A stretch of 32,831 nt of DNA from an uncultured Verrucomicrobia subdivision 3 bacterium (GCA_903842235.1 CAIMLG010000220.1:1-32831); one strand, 5' to 3'. Positions 1-7,821 are shown, counted from the stretch's first letter. Notes: a model not told the origin generated them from the sequence alone. Numbers and translations are program-made.

Positions 1-299
1 CATGGCCGTTCCCTTGGCCCCGGACGGCGCAAGCGCGACCGTCCCTACCGCATGGCCGTTCCCTTGGCCCCGGACGGCGCGAGCGCGACCGTCCCTACCG
101 CACGGCCGTTCCCCAGGCCCCGGACGGCGCAGCGCGACCGTCCCTACCGCATGGCCGTTCCCTTGGCCCCGGACGGCGCAAGCGCGACCGTCCCTACCGC
201 ACGGCCGTTCCCCAGGCCCCGGACGGCGCAAGCGCGACCGTCCCTACCGCACGGCCGTTCCCTTGGCCCCGGACGGCGCGGCGCGACCGTCCCTACCTG
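1..299. repeat. Tandem array of ~50-bp GC-rich hairpin repeats
   Basis: Six head-to-tail units begin at about 1, 51, 101, 150, 200 and 250, each 49-50 bp, and the array probably continues left of the window. Every unit carries the imperfect palindrome GGACGGCGC-n-GCGACCGTCC followed by CTACC, and two spacer variants interleave (one with CATGGCCGTTCCCTTGG, one with CACGGCCGTTCCCCAGG). The palindrome can fold as a six-pair GGACGG/CCGTCC stem with a bulged A and a tiny loop. There are no unique spacers. All frames are open because stops are rare in this GC-rich repeat, so the apparent reading frames across it are not genes. Confidence 0.9.
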
Positions 300-444
300 C
301 CCGCTGCGTCTTCCGCGCCTGGCGCAGCCGGTGGTCAATTGCAAGTTTCAGATTTCAGGTTTCAGGTTTTAAGTTTTCGGTCTGGTCCCCGAAACTTAAC
401 GGCCCCGCTGGTGTTTTTGTTGGGAGCCGATTATATTAAAAATC
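300..444. other. Intergenic leader with short TTTCAG direct repeats
   Basis: This stretch contains no gene. Positions 345-380 show the short direct repeat TTTCAGATTTCAGGTTTCAG, and the last 15 bases are AT-rich. TATATT at 432-437 lies seven bases before the ATG at 445 and could be a -10 element for a nearly leaderless transcript, but no good -35 is visible at the matching distance. Confidence 0.4.
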
Positions 445-1224
445 ATGAGAAGCATTGGACAATACACCGTGGCCGTGGCCGGGCTGACGTGGCTGGCGGT
501 GCTGCTGCCCGCTTCGGGCGCCGAACCCGGGGCGGCGGCGGCCGCGGGCAAGCCGTATGCCGTCATTGTGGAGCGCAATATCTTTGGCCTGGTGCCGATC
601 CCGGAGGTGGATCCGGCCAGTCTGGCGCCGGCCATTCCGCTGCCCGTCATCACGCCCAACGGCATCATGAATCTGTTCGGCCAGTTGCAGGCGATGTTCA
701 AGGTGGCCGCCAAGCCGCCCGCCAAGGAAGCCTCCTATGTTTTAAGCGTGGGCGAGCGCCAGGATGAAATTGAAGTGCTCAAGATTGATGAAACCAACGG
801 CGTGATTACGTTTAACAATCACGGCGAGGTGCAGGAGCGGCCCTTGATCGCGGCCGCGCCCACCGGGGCCGTGCCGCCGCCGGCGCCGGGCGGCAACCTC
901 CCGCCGGGCTTTCCCCGGGTCACCCCGGCCGTGACGGGTGGAATCCCGGTACCGATGTCACCGGCCGCCGCCGCCGCCGTGGCCGCCCTCAAACGGGGCA
1001 ACCTGAATTCGGGCGGGAATCCCGGAGCCTTTGTTTCCGGTGCCAGCGCCCCCAGCGCCCCCAGCGACTCATCCCCGCAAGAGCATCTTACGCCCGAGGC
1101 GCAAGTCATTGCTTTGGAAACCCAGCGGGCAAAATGGTTGGATGAAGGTAATCCGGCGGCCGCCATCATTCCGCAGACGCCGTTGTCCTCCCAGCTATTG
1201 GACAGCATCGAGGGAAAAAAATAA
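445..1224 (+). CDS. Exported GspC/PilP-like protein, proline/alanine-rich tail
   Basis: This 259-residue protein starts with a hydrophobic export signal or anchor (residues 8-25, ending near SGAEPG). A short conserved-looking block follows, with YAVIVERNIFGL at about residues 38-49. R-N-[IL]-F-G-L is the hallmark of the homology region of GspC and of PilP-type inner-membrane proteins, which link the inner membrane to the secretin in type II secretion and type IV pili. The middle (about 70-130) has a beta-strand pattern with DEIEVLKID and GVITFNNHGEV, typical of that small fold. The last half is low-complexity Pro/Ala/Gly. No secretion-machine neighbours are in the window, although two pseudopilin-like genes lie at 24.2 and 31.9 kb. 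Family assignment is by motif and is tentative; export is more secure. Confidence 0.6.
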   Translation: MRSIGQYTVAVAGLTWLAVLLPASGAEPGAAAAAGKPYAVIVERNIFGLVPIPEVDPASLAPAIPLPVITPNGIMNLFGQLQAMFKVAAKPPAKEASYVLSVGERQDEIEVLKIDETNGVITFNNHGEVQERPLIAAAPTGAVPPPAPGGNLPPGFPRVTPAVTGGIPVPMSPAAAAAVAALKRGNLNSGGNPGAFVSGASAPSAPSDSSPQEHLTPEAQVIALETQRAKWLDEGNPAAAIIPQTPLSSQLLDSIEGKK

Positions 1225-1440
1225 GTATCTGCCCGGGGTGGTAGGGACGGTCGCGCTGCGCCGTCCGGTCTGGGACGGGGTGGTAGGGACGGTCGCGCTG
1301 CGCCGTCCGGGCTGGGACCGGGGTGGTAGGGACGGTCGCGCTGCGCCGTCCGGGCTGGGAACGGGATGGTAGGGACGGTCGCGCTGCGCCGTCCGGGCTG
1401 GGGAACGGGGTGGTAGGGACGGTCGCGCTGCGCCGTCCGT
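1225..1440. repeat. Five tandem copies of the GC hairpin repeat, inverted orientation
   Basis: GTAGGGACGGTCGCGCTGCG is repeated with starts at 1241, 1283, 1326, 1369 and 1413, a period of 42-44 bp. This is the reverse complement of the unit seen at 1-299 with a shorter spacer. The array begins just after the stop of the upstream gene, and its palindromes could act as transcript 3' ends. Confidence 0.88.
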
Positions 1441-1484
1441 GGGGCCCGGCCCCGAAACCTTCCGCGCCAGTCGCGGCTGGTGGA

Positions 1485-1608
1485 TATGTCGGCGGGCGTT
1501 CCGCCCTCCGCTTTCGCTTCGGGCGGGGACGGCGCGGCGCGACCGTCCCTACCGCCCGGCCATGCCCCAGGCCCCGGACGGCGCGGCGCGACCGTCCCTA
1601 CCGCATGG
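1485..1608. repeat. Composite repeat: inverted arm plus two GC hairpin units
   Basis: GTCGGCGGGCGTTCCGCC starts at about 1488 and is followed by CTTTCGCTTCGGGCGGGGAC, then two GGACGGCGCGGCGCGACC units at about 1527 and 1576 in the orientation of the 1-299 array. A near-identical composite is at 2848-2904. Together with 1225-1440 this makes a convergent pair of arrays between two genes. The rest of the 1225-1810 gap is non-coding apart from the hairpin at 1712-1753. Confidence 0.8.
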
Positions 1609-1711
1609 CTGCTGCAACCTCTCCCGGGGGAGGTGAGGGCGGTGGTCAAACGCTATAGCAGTGGTTGTCTTGGGTGGTTGAAAACCGGGTTGCTTCCGGG
1701 CTTATCCGTGG

Positions 1712-1753
1712 CCATAAAACGCGCCGCCGCCGCTGGCGGCGGGCCCTTTATGG
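1712..1753. terminator. Bidirectional hairpin with A/T flanks, possible terminator
   Basis: CCATAAA at 1712-1718 pairs with TTTATGG at 1747-1753, and inside it CCGCCGCC (1724-1731) pairs with GGCGGCGG (1735-1742) around a three-base loop. The A/T-rich outer arms give a short U-run in either direction. It lies between the convergent genes ending at 1224 and 1811, which fits a shared terminator. Confidence 0.55.
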
Positions 1754-1810
1754 GGCGGTCAGAGCGGGTCTGAAAATTGTGAGCACCCCTCGGAATTTTC
1801 AGCCAGGCGC

Positions 1811-2749
1811 TCAGGGTTGCGCCGTCATGGGGTAGGGAATTTCAAACTGGCTGGCGGCGTTGGTCTGGTATTCGTGGGTCCACGGCGAATACGTTTTCAC
1901 CCGGATGACGTTGTGCGCGGGGGAGAATTGATAGAGCCGGAGAAAGCCGTTGCCGCCGTTGGTGTAGCTCTGGAAATCGCTGAGGCAGGTTTGGATGGGG
2001 TGGCCGGCAAAGGTGTCGGTCCGGCGGGCTTCGCCGTGGTTGTGGCCGGAGAGCATGAGGAAAAGATTGGGGCAGCTCCGGAGGTTGTTGTAAATCGCCC
2101 GGCCATGCACATCCCAATCGCCGGTCACGGCCAACAGATCGTGGGTAACCACGATCGCGCGCCGGTGGGCGTTGGTTTGGAGCACGCCGTAAGACCACTG
2201 ATCGAGGGCGGAATAATTCACGCCCGCATCCGGGCCGTTGAAATCCAGATAAAGCGCGATAAAATCCAGGCCGGCGGCGCTGAATAAATCGAAATGGTTT
2301 TGGTTGTCAGCCCCCAGATGACCGCCATAGTAGGCGTGCGGCGCAAAATGGTCCGGGCCGAAGTAGGTGTTATACAGCTTGGTGCCGCCGCGATGGTCGT
2401 GGTTGCCGGGCACCACGCCGTAGGGCAGCCCGTCCGGCCGGCCCGTGAGCGCCGAATCTTCCAGCCGATAGAGGGCGTTGGTCACGGCGCGCCATTGCTG
2501 GGGCTGCTTGTCGCCATCGTCGGTCAGATCGCCGAATTGGGCGACATAGACGATGTTCAGATTCGTGCGGTTGGCGATGATCCAGTCGGTTTGCGCCTGG
2601 AAAATGTCGGGAAAAGTGCGGGCGTAAAACTGGGTGTCCGGCAGTCCCACAATGGTGAAATCGCCATCCGGCAGCGCCGCTTGCGCGGGGGTGGAAAGCA
2701 ACGGGGCACTGCTCAAAATCGCGAGCAAGGCGAAGAGGGGCTTGTTCAT
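1811..2749 (-). CDS. Secreted calcineurin-like metallophosphoesterase
   Basis: This 312-residue protein has a signal peptide (MNKPLFALLAILSSAPLLST, cleavage near AQAA at 22-25), so it acts outside the cytoplasm. The motifs of the two-metal calcineurin-like fold appear in order: LPDTQ (37-41, replacing the usual DxH), GDLTDDGD (73-80), GNHD (115-118), THD (202-204) and GHNH (235-238). The LPDTQ variant is characteristic of a secreted subfamily of unknown substrate; phosphoesterase chemistry is expected from the family. The ATG at 2749 is supported by a promoter-like pair ending six bases upstream. It stands alone between repeat clusters. Confidence 0.88.
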   Translation of the reverse strand: MNKPLFALLAILSSAPLLSTPAQAALPDGDFTIVGLPDTQFYARTFPDIFQAQTDWIIANRTNLNIVYVAQFGDLTDDGDKQPQQWRAVTNALYRLEDSALTGRPDGLPYGVVPGNHDHRGGTKLYNTYFGPDHFAPHAYYGGHLGADNQNHFDLFSAAGLDFIALYLDFNGPDAGVNYSALDQWSYGVLQTNAHRRAIVVTHDLLAVTGDWDVHGRAIYNNLRSCPNLFLMLSGHNHGEARRTDTFAGHPIQTCLSDFQSYTNGGNGFLRLYQFSPAHNVIRVKTYSPWTHEYQTNAASQFEIPYPMTAQP

Positions 2750-2755
2750 CCGCCC

Positions 2756-2784
2756 ATTTAATCGAAATCCATCGGGAAAGGCAA
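2756..2784 (-). promoter_or_regulatory. Sigma70-like promoter of the metallophosphoesterase gene
   Basis: Read on the minus strand, TTGCCT (2784-2779), a 17-base spacer and TTAAAT (2761-2756) stand six bases before the ATG at 2749. Transcription would begin at or next to the A of the start codon, giving a leaderless message. Confidence 0.5.
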
Positions 2785-2808
2785 CCCTGCCGCCAGGGGC
2801 AGCTGGAG

Positions 2809-2840
2809 ACGGTTATTATCCGGCCGGAGGAAAGCTGGAA
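2809..2840 (+). repeat. Copy 1 of a 32-bp dispersed repeat
   Basis: The 32 bases starting ACGGTTATTATCCGGCCGGA match 18448-18479 at 30 of 32 positions (my alignment). Here the copy runs into the composite repeat at 2848-2904; at the other site it runs into a long inverted repeat. Confidence 0.75.
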
Positions 2841-2847
2841 GATCAAT

Positions 2848-3000
2848 GTCGGCGGGCGTTCCGCCCGCCGCTTTCGCTGCGGGCGGGGACGGCGCGGCGC
2901 GACCATTCCCCTAGAGGCCCCCGGACGGCGCGGCGCGACCGTCCCTACCGCATGGCTGATCCCTAAAGCCCCGGACGGCGCGGCGCGACCGTCCCTACCA
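2848..3000 (+). repeat. Composite repeat with three GC hairpin units
   Basis: The inverted arms GGCGGGCG...CGCCCGCC are followed by GGACGGCGCGGCGCGACC units starting at 2887, 2923 and 2973. The last unit ends about 50 bp before the deoA start. With the pieces at 2756-2840 this accounts for most of the 302-bp gap 2750-3051; no other gene is visible there. Confidence 0.85.
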
Positions 3001-3051
3001 CACCCGCTTTTCCCCTCGCCCTGCGCCCGCCGCTTGCCTACTCTGCGCCGC

Positions 3052-4362
3052 ATGAACTTCCTCCCCCTCATCGAAGCCAAGCGCGAAGGCCAAAGCCTCA
3101 CGCCGGAACAAATCCAGGAATTCATCCGTGAATTTACGGCGGGGAAAATTCCCGATTACCAGATGGCCGCGATGCTCATGGCCATCTATTTTCGCGGCCT
3201 TAATACGGCCGAGACCACGGCGCTGACGCTGGCCATGCGCGATTCCGGCGACGTGCTGACATTTCCCCAGGACCGGCGCCCGCTGGTGGATAAACATTCC
3301 ACCGGCGGCATTGGCGACAAGGTTTCCCTGCCGCTCGCGCCGCTGCTGGCCGGCCTGGGCTTTCGCGTGCCGATGATTTCCGGCCGCGGCCTGGGCATCA
3401 CCGGCGGCACGCTGGACAAGCTGGAGGCGATTCCCGGGTTCCAAACGCTGCTGCCGGCGGCGCAAATCGTCCGGCAAGTGCAGCGCGTCGGCTGTGTCAT
3501 TTGCGGCCAGACGGACAAAATGGTGCCGGCGGACAAAAAGATTTACGCCCTGCGCGACGCCAGCGGCACCGTGCCGAGCATCCCGCTCATCACGGCCTCG
3601 ATTCTTTCCAAAAAACTGGCGGAGAAGCTGGACGCGCTCATCCTGGATGTGAAATTCGGCGGGGCCGCCTTCATGGCCACCCGGGCCGCGGCGCGTCAGC
3701 TCGCCCAAGCCATGGTGGCGCTGGGCAATCAATGCGGCACCAACACGCGCGCCATTTTGACCGACATGAACACGCCGCTCGGCCGCGCGGCCGGCAACTG
3801 GCTGGAGGTGAAGGAAAGCGTGGCCTGCCTGGAAGGCAAAGGCCCGCTGGATTTGCTGGAGCTGGTGGTGGATTCCGCCGCGCATTTGCTGGTGCAAACC
3901 CAGAAAACGAAATCGCTCGCGGCCGGGCGGAGGACGGCGACGGAATGTCTGGCGTCCGGCGCGCCGCGCAAAAAATGGGATGAGATGCTCGTCGCCCAAG
4001 GGGCGGATTTGAAAATTTTCAATCGCAAACTGGCGCGGGAGACGACGGCGAACGTGGTCGTGGCGGTGAAGTCAGCTCGGGCCGGCTACGTTGCCCAGAG
4101 CGATGCGCGCAGCATCGGCGAAGTCATTCGCGACCTCGGCGGCGGGCGGCTCACGAAGGAAGCCGCCATCAACCACGACGTGGGGGTGGATCAGCTGGCC
4201 AAGCCTGGTGTGCGCGTGGAAAAATCGGGCCGGTTATGCCGGGTCCATGCGGTGGATGCGGCCCAAGCCAAGGCCGCTGTCGAGCGGCTGAAAACCGCGT
4301 TCGTAATTTCGGCGAAGCGGCCGCGCCCGCTTCCGCTCGTCGGGGAAATCATCGCGCGCTAG
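3052..4362 (+). CDS. deoA: Thymidine / pyrimidine-nucleoside phosphorylase
   Basis: This 436-residue enzyme splits thymidine, and probably uridine, with phosphate to give a free base and a (deoxy)ribose-1-phosphate, in cytoplasmic pyrimidine salvage. It has the family length and motifs: KHSTGGIGDK (81-90, phosphate binding), SGRGLGITGGTLDKLE (110-125, the family signature), GQTDKMVPADKKIYALRD and LDVKFGGAAFM. A TTG six codons upstream (3034) keeps the frame open, but the ATG at 3052 gives the usual N-terminus (MNFLPLIEAKREG). The stop overlaps by four bases the stop of the convergent ABM gene, so there is no room for an intergenic terminator. The symbol could equally be pdp, since substrate range cannot be read from sequence. 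Confidence 0.93.
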   Translation: MNFLPLIEAKREGQSLTPEQIQEFIREFTAGKIPDYQMAAMLMAIYFRGLNTAETTALTLAMRDSGDVLTFPQDRRPLVDKHSTGGIGDKVSLPLAPLLAGLGFRVPMISGRGLGITGGTLDKLEAIPGFQTLLPAAQIVRQVQRVGCVICGQTDKMVPADKKIYALRDASGTVPSIPLITASILSKKLAEKLDALILDVKFGGAAFMATRAAARQLAQAMVALGNQCGTNTRAILTDMNTPLGRAAGNWLEVKESVACLEGKGPLDLLELVVDSAAHLLVQTQKTKSLAAGRRTATECLASGAPRKKWDEMLVAQGADLKIFNRKLARETTANVVVAVKSARAGYVAQSDARSIGEVIRDLGGGRLTKEAAINHDVGVDQLAKPGVRVEKSGRLCRVHAVDAAQAKAAVERLKTAFVISAKRPRPLPLVGEIIAR

Positions 4363-4658
4363 GCGATCCGTTCCCAGATTTTTATCTCGGGCATGCCGAC
4401 GGCCAGTTTCGGCAGATGCGGCAACAGCGCCTTGATGTGCGGCGATTTCAAGTGCGCTTCCAGCAGCGCCTTGCTCGTCCAGTTTTCGTGGAACAAAAAC
4501 TTTCCGGGATCATCCGGCAGCCCGTGCAGGTCGTAGTTGAGACAGCCCGCTTCCTGGCGGGTGGGCGCCACCAAACCGGTCAGCACCGCGCGTAATTCCG
4601 CTTCTTTGCCGGGTTTCGCCTGAAACGTGGCGACGACGGTGACGGTTTTGGCGTTCAT
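4359..4658 (-). CDS. Antibiotic biosynthesis monooxygenase (ABM) domain protein
   Basis: This 99-residue single-domain protein shows the ABM dimeric ferredoxin-like fold pattern: TVVATFQAKPGKEAELRAVL (6-25), TRQEAGCLNYDLH and FLFHENWTSKALLEAHLKSPH. The family includes small cofactorless quinol monooxygenases (YgiN-like) and haem-degrading enzymes; no haem-ligand signature is obvious, so the substrate is unknown. It lies 24 bp downstream of pyrF on the same strand and is probably co-transcribed with it, though no metabolic link is known. Its end overlaps the deoA stop by four bases in tail-to-tail arrangement. Confidence 0.85.
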   Translation of the reverse strand: MNAKTVTVVATFQAKPGKEAELRAVLTGLVAPTRQEAGCLNYDLHGLPDDPGKFLFHENWTSKALLEAHLKSPHIKALLPHLPKLAVGMPEIKIWERIA

Positions 4659-4682
4659 AAATCAAAAGGGGGTGGGCGGCGG

Positions 4683-5387
4683 TTAATAAATCGATGCCAG
4701 AATTTTCTCGGCCGCCTGGCGGGGGTTCTCGGCGGCATAAATCGGGCGGCCGATCACCAGCCAACGGGCGCCGGCCTGGATGGCCTCGCGCGGCGAGAGC
4801 GTGCGCTTCTGGTCGTCGGCCTTTTCCGCGCCCGTGCGGATGCCGGGCGTGACGAGCTGAATCTCCGCCGGCAGGATTTCCCGCAGATCGGCGATTTCCA
4901 GCGGCGAACACACCAGGCCGCGCAAGCCGGCCTTCACCGCCAGCGTCGCGAGCCGTTCCACTTGGTGGCCGACATTGGGCTGGCAGCCGATTTCGGTCAG
5001 AGCGTCGCTGTCCAGGCTGGTCAGCACCGTCACGCCGAGCACCAGCGGCGCGGGCTGGCCCAGCGCTTTGGCCGTGGCCAGCGCGGATTTCTCCGCCGCC
5101 CGCATCATCGCGCTGCCGCCGCTGGTATGAATGGTGAGCATCTGCACGTCCAGCCGCACGGCGGCGGCAACCGCCTGGGCGACGGTGTTCGGGATGTCGT
5201 GAAATTTCAGGTCGAGGAACACGCTCGCGCCGGTGGCGCGGATGCGCTTCACGATGTCCGGCCCGGCGGAGACGAATAATTCCTTGCCGATCTTGAACGC
5301 GCCGACCGCCGGGGCGACTTGTTCCGCGAGTTGCAGAGCTTGTTCCGCCGACGGCAGGTCGAGCGCCACAATGATGGGATTGCGCAT
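4683..5387 (-). CDS. pyrF: Orotidine 5'-phosphate decarboxylase
   Basis: This 234-residue enzyme catalyses the last step of UMP synthesis, OMP to UMP plus CO2. The catalytic D-x-K-x-x-D array is intact as DLKFHDIPNTV (59-69: Asp59, Lys61, Asp64), preceded by ALDLP (8-12) and the substrate lysine region FKIGKELF. The C-terminal phosphate loop is seen as VTPGIRTGAEKADDQKR and LVIGRPIYAAENP. Length and order fit the short bacterial type I family. The ATG at 5387 has a promoter-like pair ending six bases upstream, suggesting a leaderless message that continues into the ABM gene. It is the second pyrimidine gene here after deoA, on the opposite strand. Confidence 0.96.
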   Translation of the reverse strand: MRNPIIVALDLPSAEQALQLAEQVAPAVGAFKIGKELFVSAGPDIVKRIRATGASVFLDLKFHDIPNTVAQAVAAAVRLDVQMLTIHTSGGSAMMRAAEKSALATAKALGQPAPLVLGVTVLTSLDSDALTEIGCQPNVGHQVERLATLAVKAGLRGLVCSPLEIADLREILPAEIQLVTPGIRTGAEKADDQKRTLSPREAIQAGARWLVIGRPIYAAENPRQAAEKILASIY

Positions 5388-5393
5388 GGCGTT

Positions 5394-5423
5394 AGCGTAG
5401 CAAAGCTTCCGTTGGAGAGTAAA
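5394..5423 (-). promoter_or_regulatory. Sigma70-like promoter of pyrF
   Basis: On the minus strand, TTTACT (5423-5418), 18 bases and TACGCT (5399-5394) sit six bases before the pyrF ATG. The predicted start site falls at the initiation codon. Confidence 0.45.
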
Positions 5424-5463
5424 AACTAAAACGGTCTGGCCAACGCGTTGCCGGCAAAAAAAC

Positions 5464-5492
5464 TTGACGCCAGCATTCCGTCATGGATTGAT
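5464..5492 (+). promoter_or_regulatory. Sigma70-like promoter of the PEP-CTERM protease gene
   Basis: TTGACG (5464-5469), 17 bases and ATTGAT (5487-5492) end six bases before the ATG at 5499. The good -35 and the spacing argue that translation starts at 5499 and not at the in-frame TTG at 5448, which lies upstream of this promoter. Confidence 0.45.
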
Positions 5493-5498
5493 GGGGCC

Positions 5499-6377
5499 AT
5501 GAAATTTGCCAAAGTTGGAATGGTTTTAGGGCTGGGGCTGCTGGCTTTCACCACGGTGCATCCGCGGGCGGCTTGCGGCGCCACGATTCGGGATGATGTG
5601 CCGGATAGTGGCTATTTGGCTTTGGGCGCCGATGCCGCCTTTGCGTCAGTGGGCCTATTAACGGGCGGGCTTTACACTGGCTGCGGCATCTTGATCGCCC
5701 CCAACTGGGTGCTGACGGCGGCCCATATGCTGGACTTTTCTTCTTCCGCCACGTTTACGCTGAATGGCACGGCTTACACCTCCACGGAATTGTATCGCAA
5801 CCCCGGCTGGAATGGGGATGTGCTTAATGGCAATGATTTTGGCCTGGTGCATTTCACTTCGTCTTTGACCGCTATTCCGCCCGCCCAATTCTACGCCGGC
5901 CCGACGGAAACCAATCTTACTGGCACTTTCGTGGGTTATGGTTTTACCGGCACTGGCCTGACGGGCTGGAAAACCCTCGACGGCCGGAAACGGGCCTTTC
6001 AAAACACTATCGATGGCGACTTCGACCTGCCCACGCTGCTGTTGGGTGCAGATTTTGATAATCCGGGCAACGCCGCTGACAGCTTGTTTGGCAGCGCCAC
6101 GCCTTTGCCCCTGGAAGGCTGCGTGGCCCCAGGCGACAGCGGCGGGGGCGTCTTTGTCCAGCAAGGCGGGCAGTATTATCTGGCCGGGGTCATTTCCGGC
6201 GTGCTGGCTACGGACGGCAACCCAAACTCCGACTACGGCGACATTACGGCTTACGGCCGGATTGCCGGCGCCCTGCCGTGGATCAATAGCATCGTCAGCG
6301 TGCCCGAACCCGCGGCCGGCGCCCTGCTGCTGGCGGCAGGACTGGCCATGCTGGGCTATCGCCGCGGGAAGAAATAA
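5499..6377 (+). CDS. Secreted trypsin-like serine protease with PEP-CTERM tail
   Basis: This 292-residue protein begins with a signal peptide (residues 1-29, MKFAKVGMVLGLGLLAF...ACGA). The chymotrypsin-fold triad is complete: His76 in LTAAHML, Asp113 in NDFGLVHF and Ser214 in GDSGGGVF. The C-terminus is a PEP-CTERM sorting signal: VPEP (268-271), a hydrophobic stretch (about 273-286) and RRGKK. Such proteins are exported, processed by an exosortase and associated with extracellular polysaccharide in Gram-negative bacteria; no exosortase gene is in the window. The start at 5499 is preferred over TTG 5448 because it gives a clean signal peptide and fits the promoter. It appears to be a single-gene unit before hisD. 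Confidence 0.9.
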   Translation: MKFAKVGMVLGLGLLAFTTVHPRAACGATIRDDVPDSGYLALGADAAFASVGLLTGGLYTGCGILIAPNWVLTAAHMLDFSSSATFTLNGTAYTSTELYRNPGWNGDVLNGNDFGLVHFTSSLTAIPPAQFYAGPTETNLTGTFVGYGFTGTGLTGWKTLDGRKRAFQNTIDGDFDLPTLLLGADFDNPGNAADSLFGSATPLPLEGCVAPGDSGGGVFVQQGGQYYLAGVISGVLATDGNPNSDYGDITAYGRIAGALPWINSIVSVPEPAAGALLLAAGLAMLGYRRGKK

Positions 6378-6411
6378 CCCAAGCGGTCGGCAATCCGCCG
6401 GTGCCGCGCTT

Positions 6412-6440
6412 TTGACTTCATCCGCCCATTCCTCTAGGCT
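6412..6440 (+). promoter_or_regulatory. Sigma70-like promoter of hisD
   Basis: TTGACT (6412-6417), an exact 17-base spacer and TAGGCT (6435-6440) stand six bases before the hisD ATG (6447). This is the clearest example in the window of a promoter placed so that transcription starts at the initiation codon. Confidence 0.6.
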
Positions 6441-6446
6441 GCGGGC

Positions 6447-7736
6447 ATGAAAACCGTCCGTTACACCGATAAGCATTTCCCGGCGAAACTCCGCGAGCTG
6501 GCCACCGGTGCCAGCCTCTTCGATGCCGAGATCGAAGCGCGCACCCAGGCGATTCTCCAAGCCGTTTGCCAGCGCGGCGACGCGGCGGTGCTGGAGTTCA
6601 CCGAAAAATTTGATGGCGCCAAGCTGGTGGCCGAGCAACTCGCCGTGACGCAGGCGGAATTATTCAGCGCCTCGCTCGCGGCCGATGAATCGCTCCGCGC
6701 CGCCGTGGCCGAGGCGGAGAAAAACATCGCGGGCTTTGCCAAGAAGTCCCTGCGCAAAGGCTGGCAGGCCAAGAATTCCCACGGCGCGAGCGTGGGGGAG
6801 AAGTTTGATCCGTTTCACCGCGTGGGCATTTACATTCCCGGCGGCACCGCGCCGCTCGTTTCCACCGCGCTGATGACCATCACGCTGGCCAAAGTGGCCG
6901 GGTGCAAGGAAATCGTCGTCACCACGCCGTGCGGCAAAGACGGCTCCATTAATCCGGCCATTATCTTTGCCGCCCGGGCAGCAGGCGCGACGGAGATTTA
7001 CCGCGTCGGCGGCGCGCAAGCCGTGGCGGCGATGGCTTACGGCACCAAGACGATCCGCCGCGTGCAGAAGATTTACGGCCCCGGCAACGCCTATGTCAGC
7101 ATGGCCAAGCGCCTGCTCGTCGGGCGCGTGGCGATTGACCTGCTCGCCGGCCCCAGCGATTTGCTGGTGGTGGCGGATGACACGGCGAATCCCCGGTTTA
7201 TCGCGTCCGACATGCTCGCGCAGGCGGAACACGGTTCCGGCCACGAACGCGTCTGGCTCGTGACGACGTCGGCGAAAATTCTCAAGGCCGTGGAAAAGGA
7301 AATTGCCCGGCAGCTGCCCAAGCTTGCGCGGCGCGCGCTCATTCAGCGGGTGCTCGACCGCAACGTCTGGCTCATCCACTTGCCCAGCGTGAACGATTGC
7401 GTGGAGCTGGCGAACGACATCGCGCCGGAGCATTGCGAAGTCATCACCCGCGACGCCCGCAAGGTGAGCGCCGGCATGGTCACCGCCGGGGCCATATTCC
7501 TCGGCAACTGGTCGCCCACGGTGCTGGGCGATTATATTGCCGGCCCGAGCCATGTGCTGCCGACGGATGGTGCCGGGGCGTCTTTTGCCGGCCTGACGGT
7601 GGATCAATTCCAGCGCCGCACCAGCGTGGTGGAATACGACCGCGTGGCGCTCCAGAAAGCGCTGAAGGGCGTGCAGAAGTTTGCCGAGCTGGAAGGCCTC
7701 GATGCGCATGGCCAAAGCGCCGAAATGCGGCAGTGA
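6447..7736 (+). CDS. hisD: Histidinol dehydrogenase
   Basis: This 429-residue zinc enzyme carries out the last two NAD-dependent oxidations from histidinol to histidine in the cytoplasm. Zinc and catalytic residues fall where expected for the family: Gln259 and His262 in AQAEHGSGHE, the catalytic pair Glu328-His329 in APEHCE, Asp362 in GDYIAGPSHVLPT and a C-terminal histidine in LDAHGQS. Further signatures are GPGNAYV (211-217) and LLAGPSDLLVVAD. Length matches the family. No other his gene is nearby, so the pathway is dispersed in this genome. A strong promoter directly abuts the start, and a hairpin terminator follows at 7765. Confidence 0.96.
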   Translation: MKTVRYTDKHFPAKLRELATGASLFDAEIEARTQAILQAVCQRGDAAVLEFTEKFDGAKLVAEQLAVTQAELFSASLAADESLRAAVAEAEKNIAGFAKKSLRKGWQAKNSHGASVGEKFDPFHRVGIYIPGGTAPLVSTALMTITLAKVAGCKEIVVTTPCGKDGSINPAIIFAARAAGATEIYRVGGAQAVAAMAYGTKTIRRVQKIYGPGNAYVSMAKRLLVGRVAIDLLAGPSDLLVVADDTANPRFIASDMLAQAEHGSGHERVWLVTTSAKILKAVEKEIARQLPKLARRALIQRVLDRNVWLIHLPSVNDCVELANDIAPEHCEVITRDARKVSAGMVTAGAIFLGNWSPTVLGDYIAGPSHVLPTDGAGASFAGLTVDQFQRRTSVVEYDRVALQKALKGVQKFAELEGLDAHGQSAEMRQ

Positions 7737-7764
7737 TTTGTTCGGGTTGCAACGGTGCAAACGC

Positions 7765-7798
7765 AAACCGGCCAGCCCGCGCTGGCGGGTTTGGTTTT
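7765..7798. terminator. Intrinsic terminator after hisD
   Basis: AAACCGGCCAGC (7765-7776) pairs with GCTGGCGGGTTT (7781-7792), with one mismatch and a CCGC loop, and is followed by GGTTTT. It lies between the convergent ends of hisD and the phosphoacceptor gene and could serve both. Confidence 0.7.
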
Positions 7799-7821
7799 AA
7801 AGCTCGATTAGGCGGGCGATT

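Noticed and set aside
1-439. Apparent genes in all frames over the repeat array
   Set aside because: The proteins are repeats of the hairpin sequence in each frame (RDRPY, ATVPT and similar), produced by GC-rich stop-free DNA; no family or start signals.
1-1440. CRISPR array
   Set aside because: Repeats are contiguous with repeated, not unique, spacers, and there are no cas genes.
819-1649. 276-residue minus-strand frame
   Set aside because: It is antisense to the GspC-like gene and otherwise built from the hairpin repeat.
2995-3999. 334-residue minus-strand frame opposite deoA
   Set aside because: It is a shadow of the deoA coding sequence; Arg/His/Gln-rich composition and no family features.
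6660-7766. 368-residue minus-strand frame opposite hisD
   Set aside because: Antisense shadow of a clear HisD; composition typical of reversed GC-rich codons.
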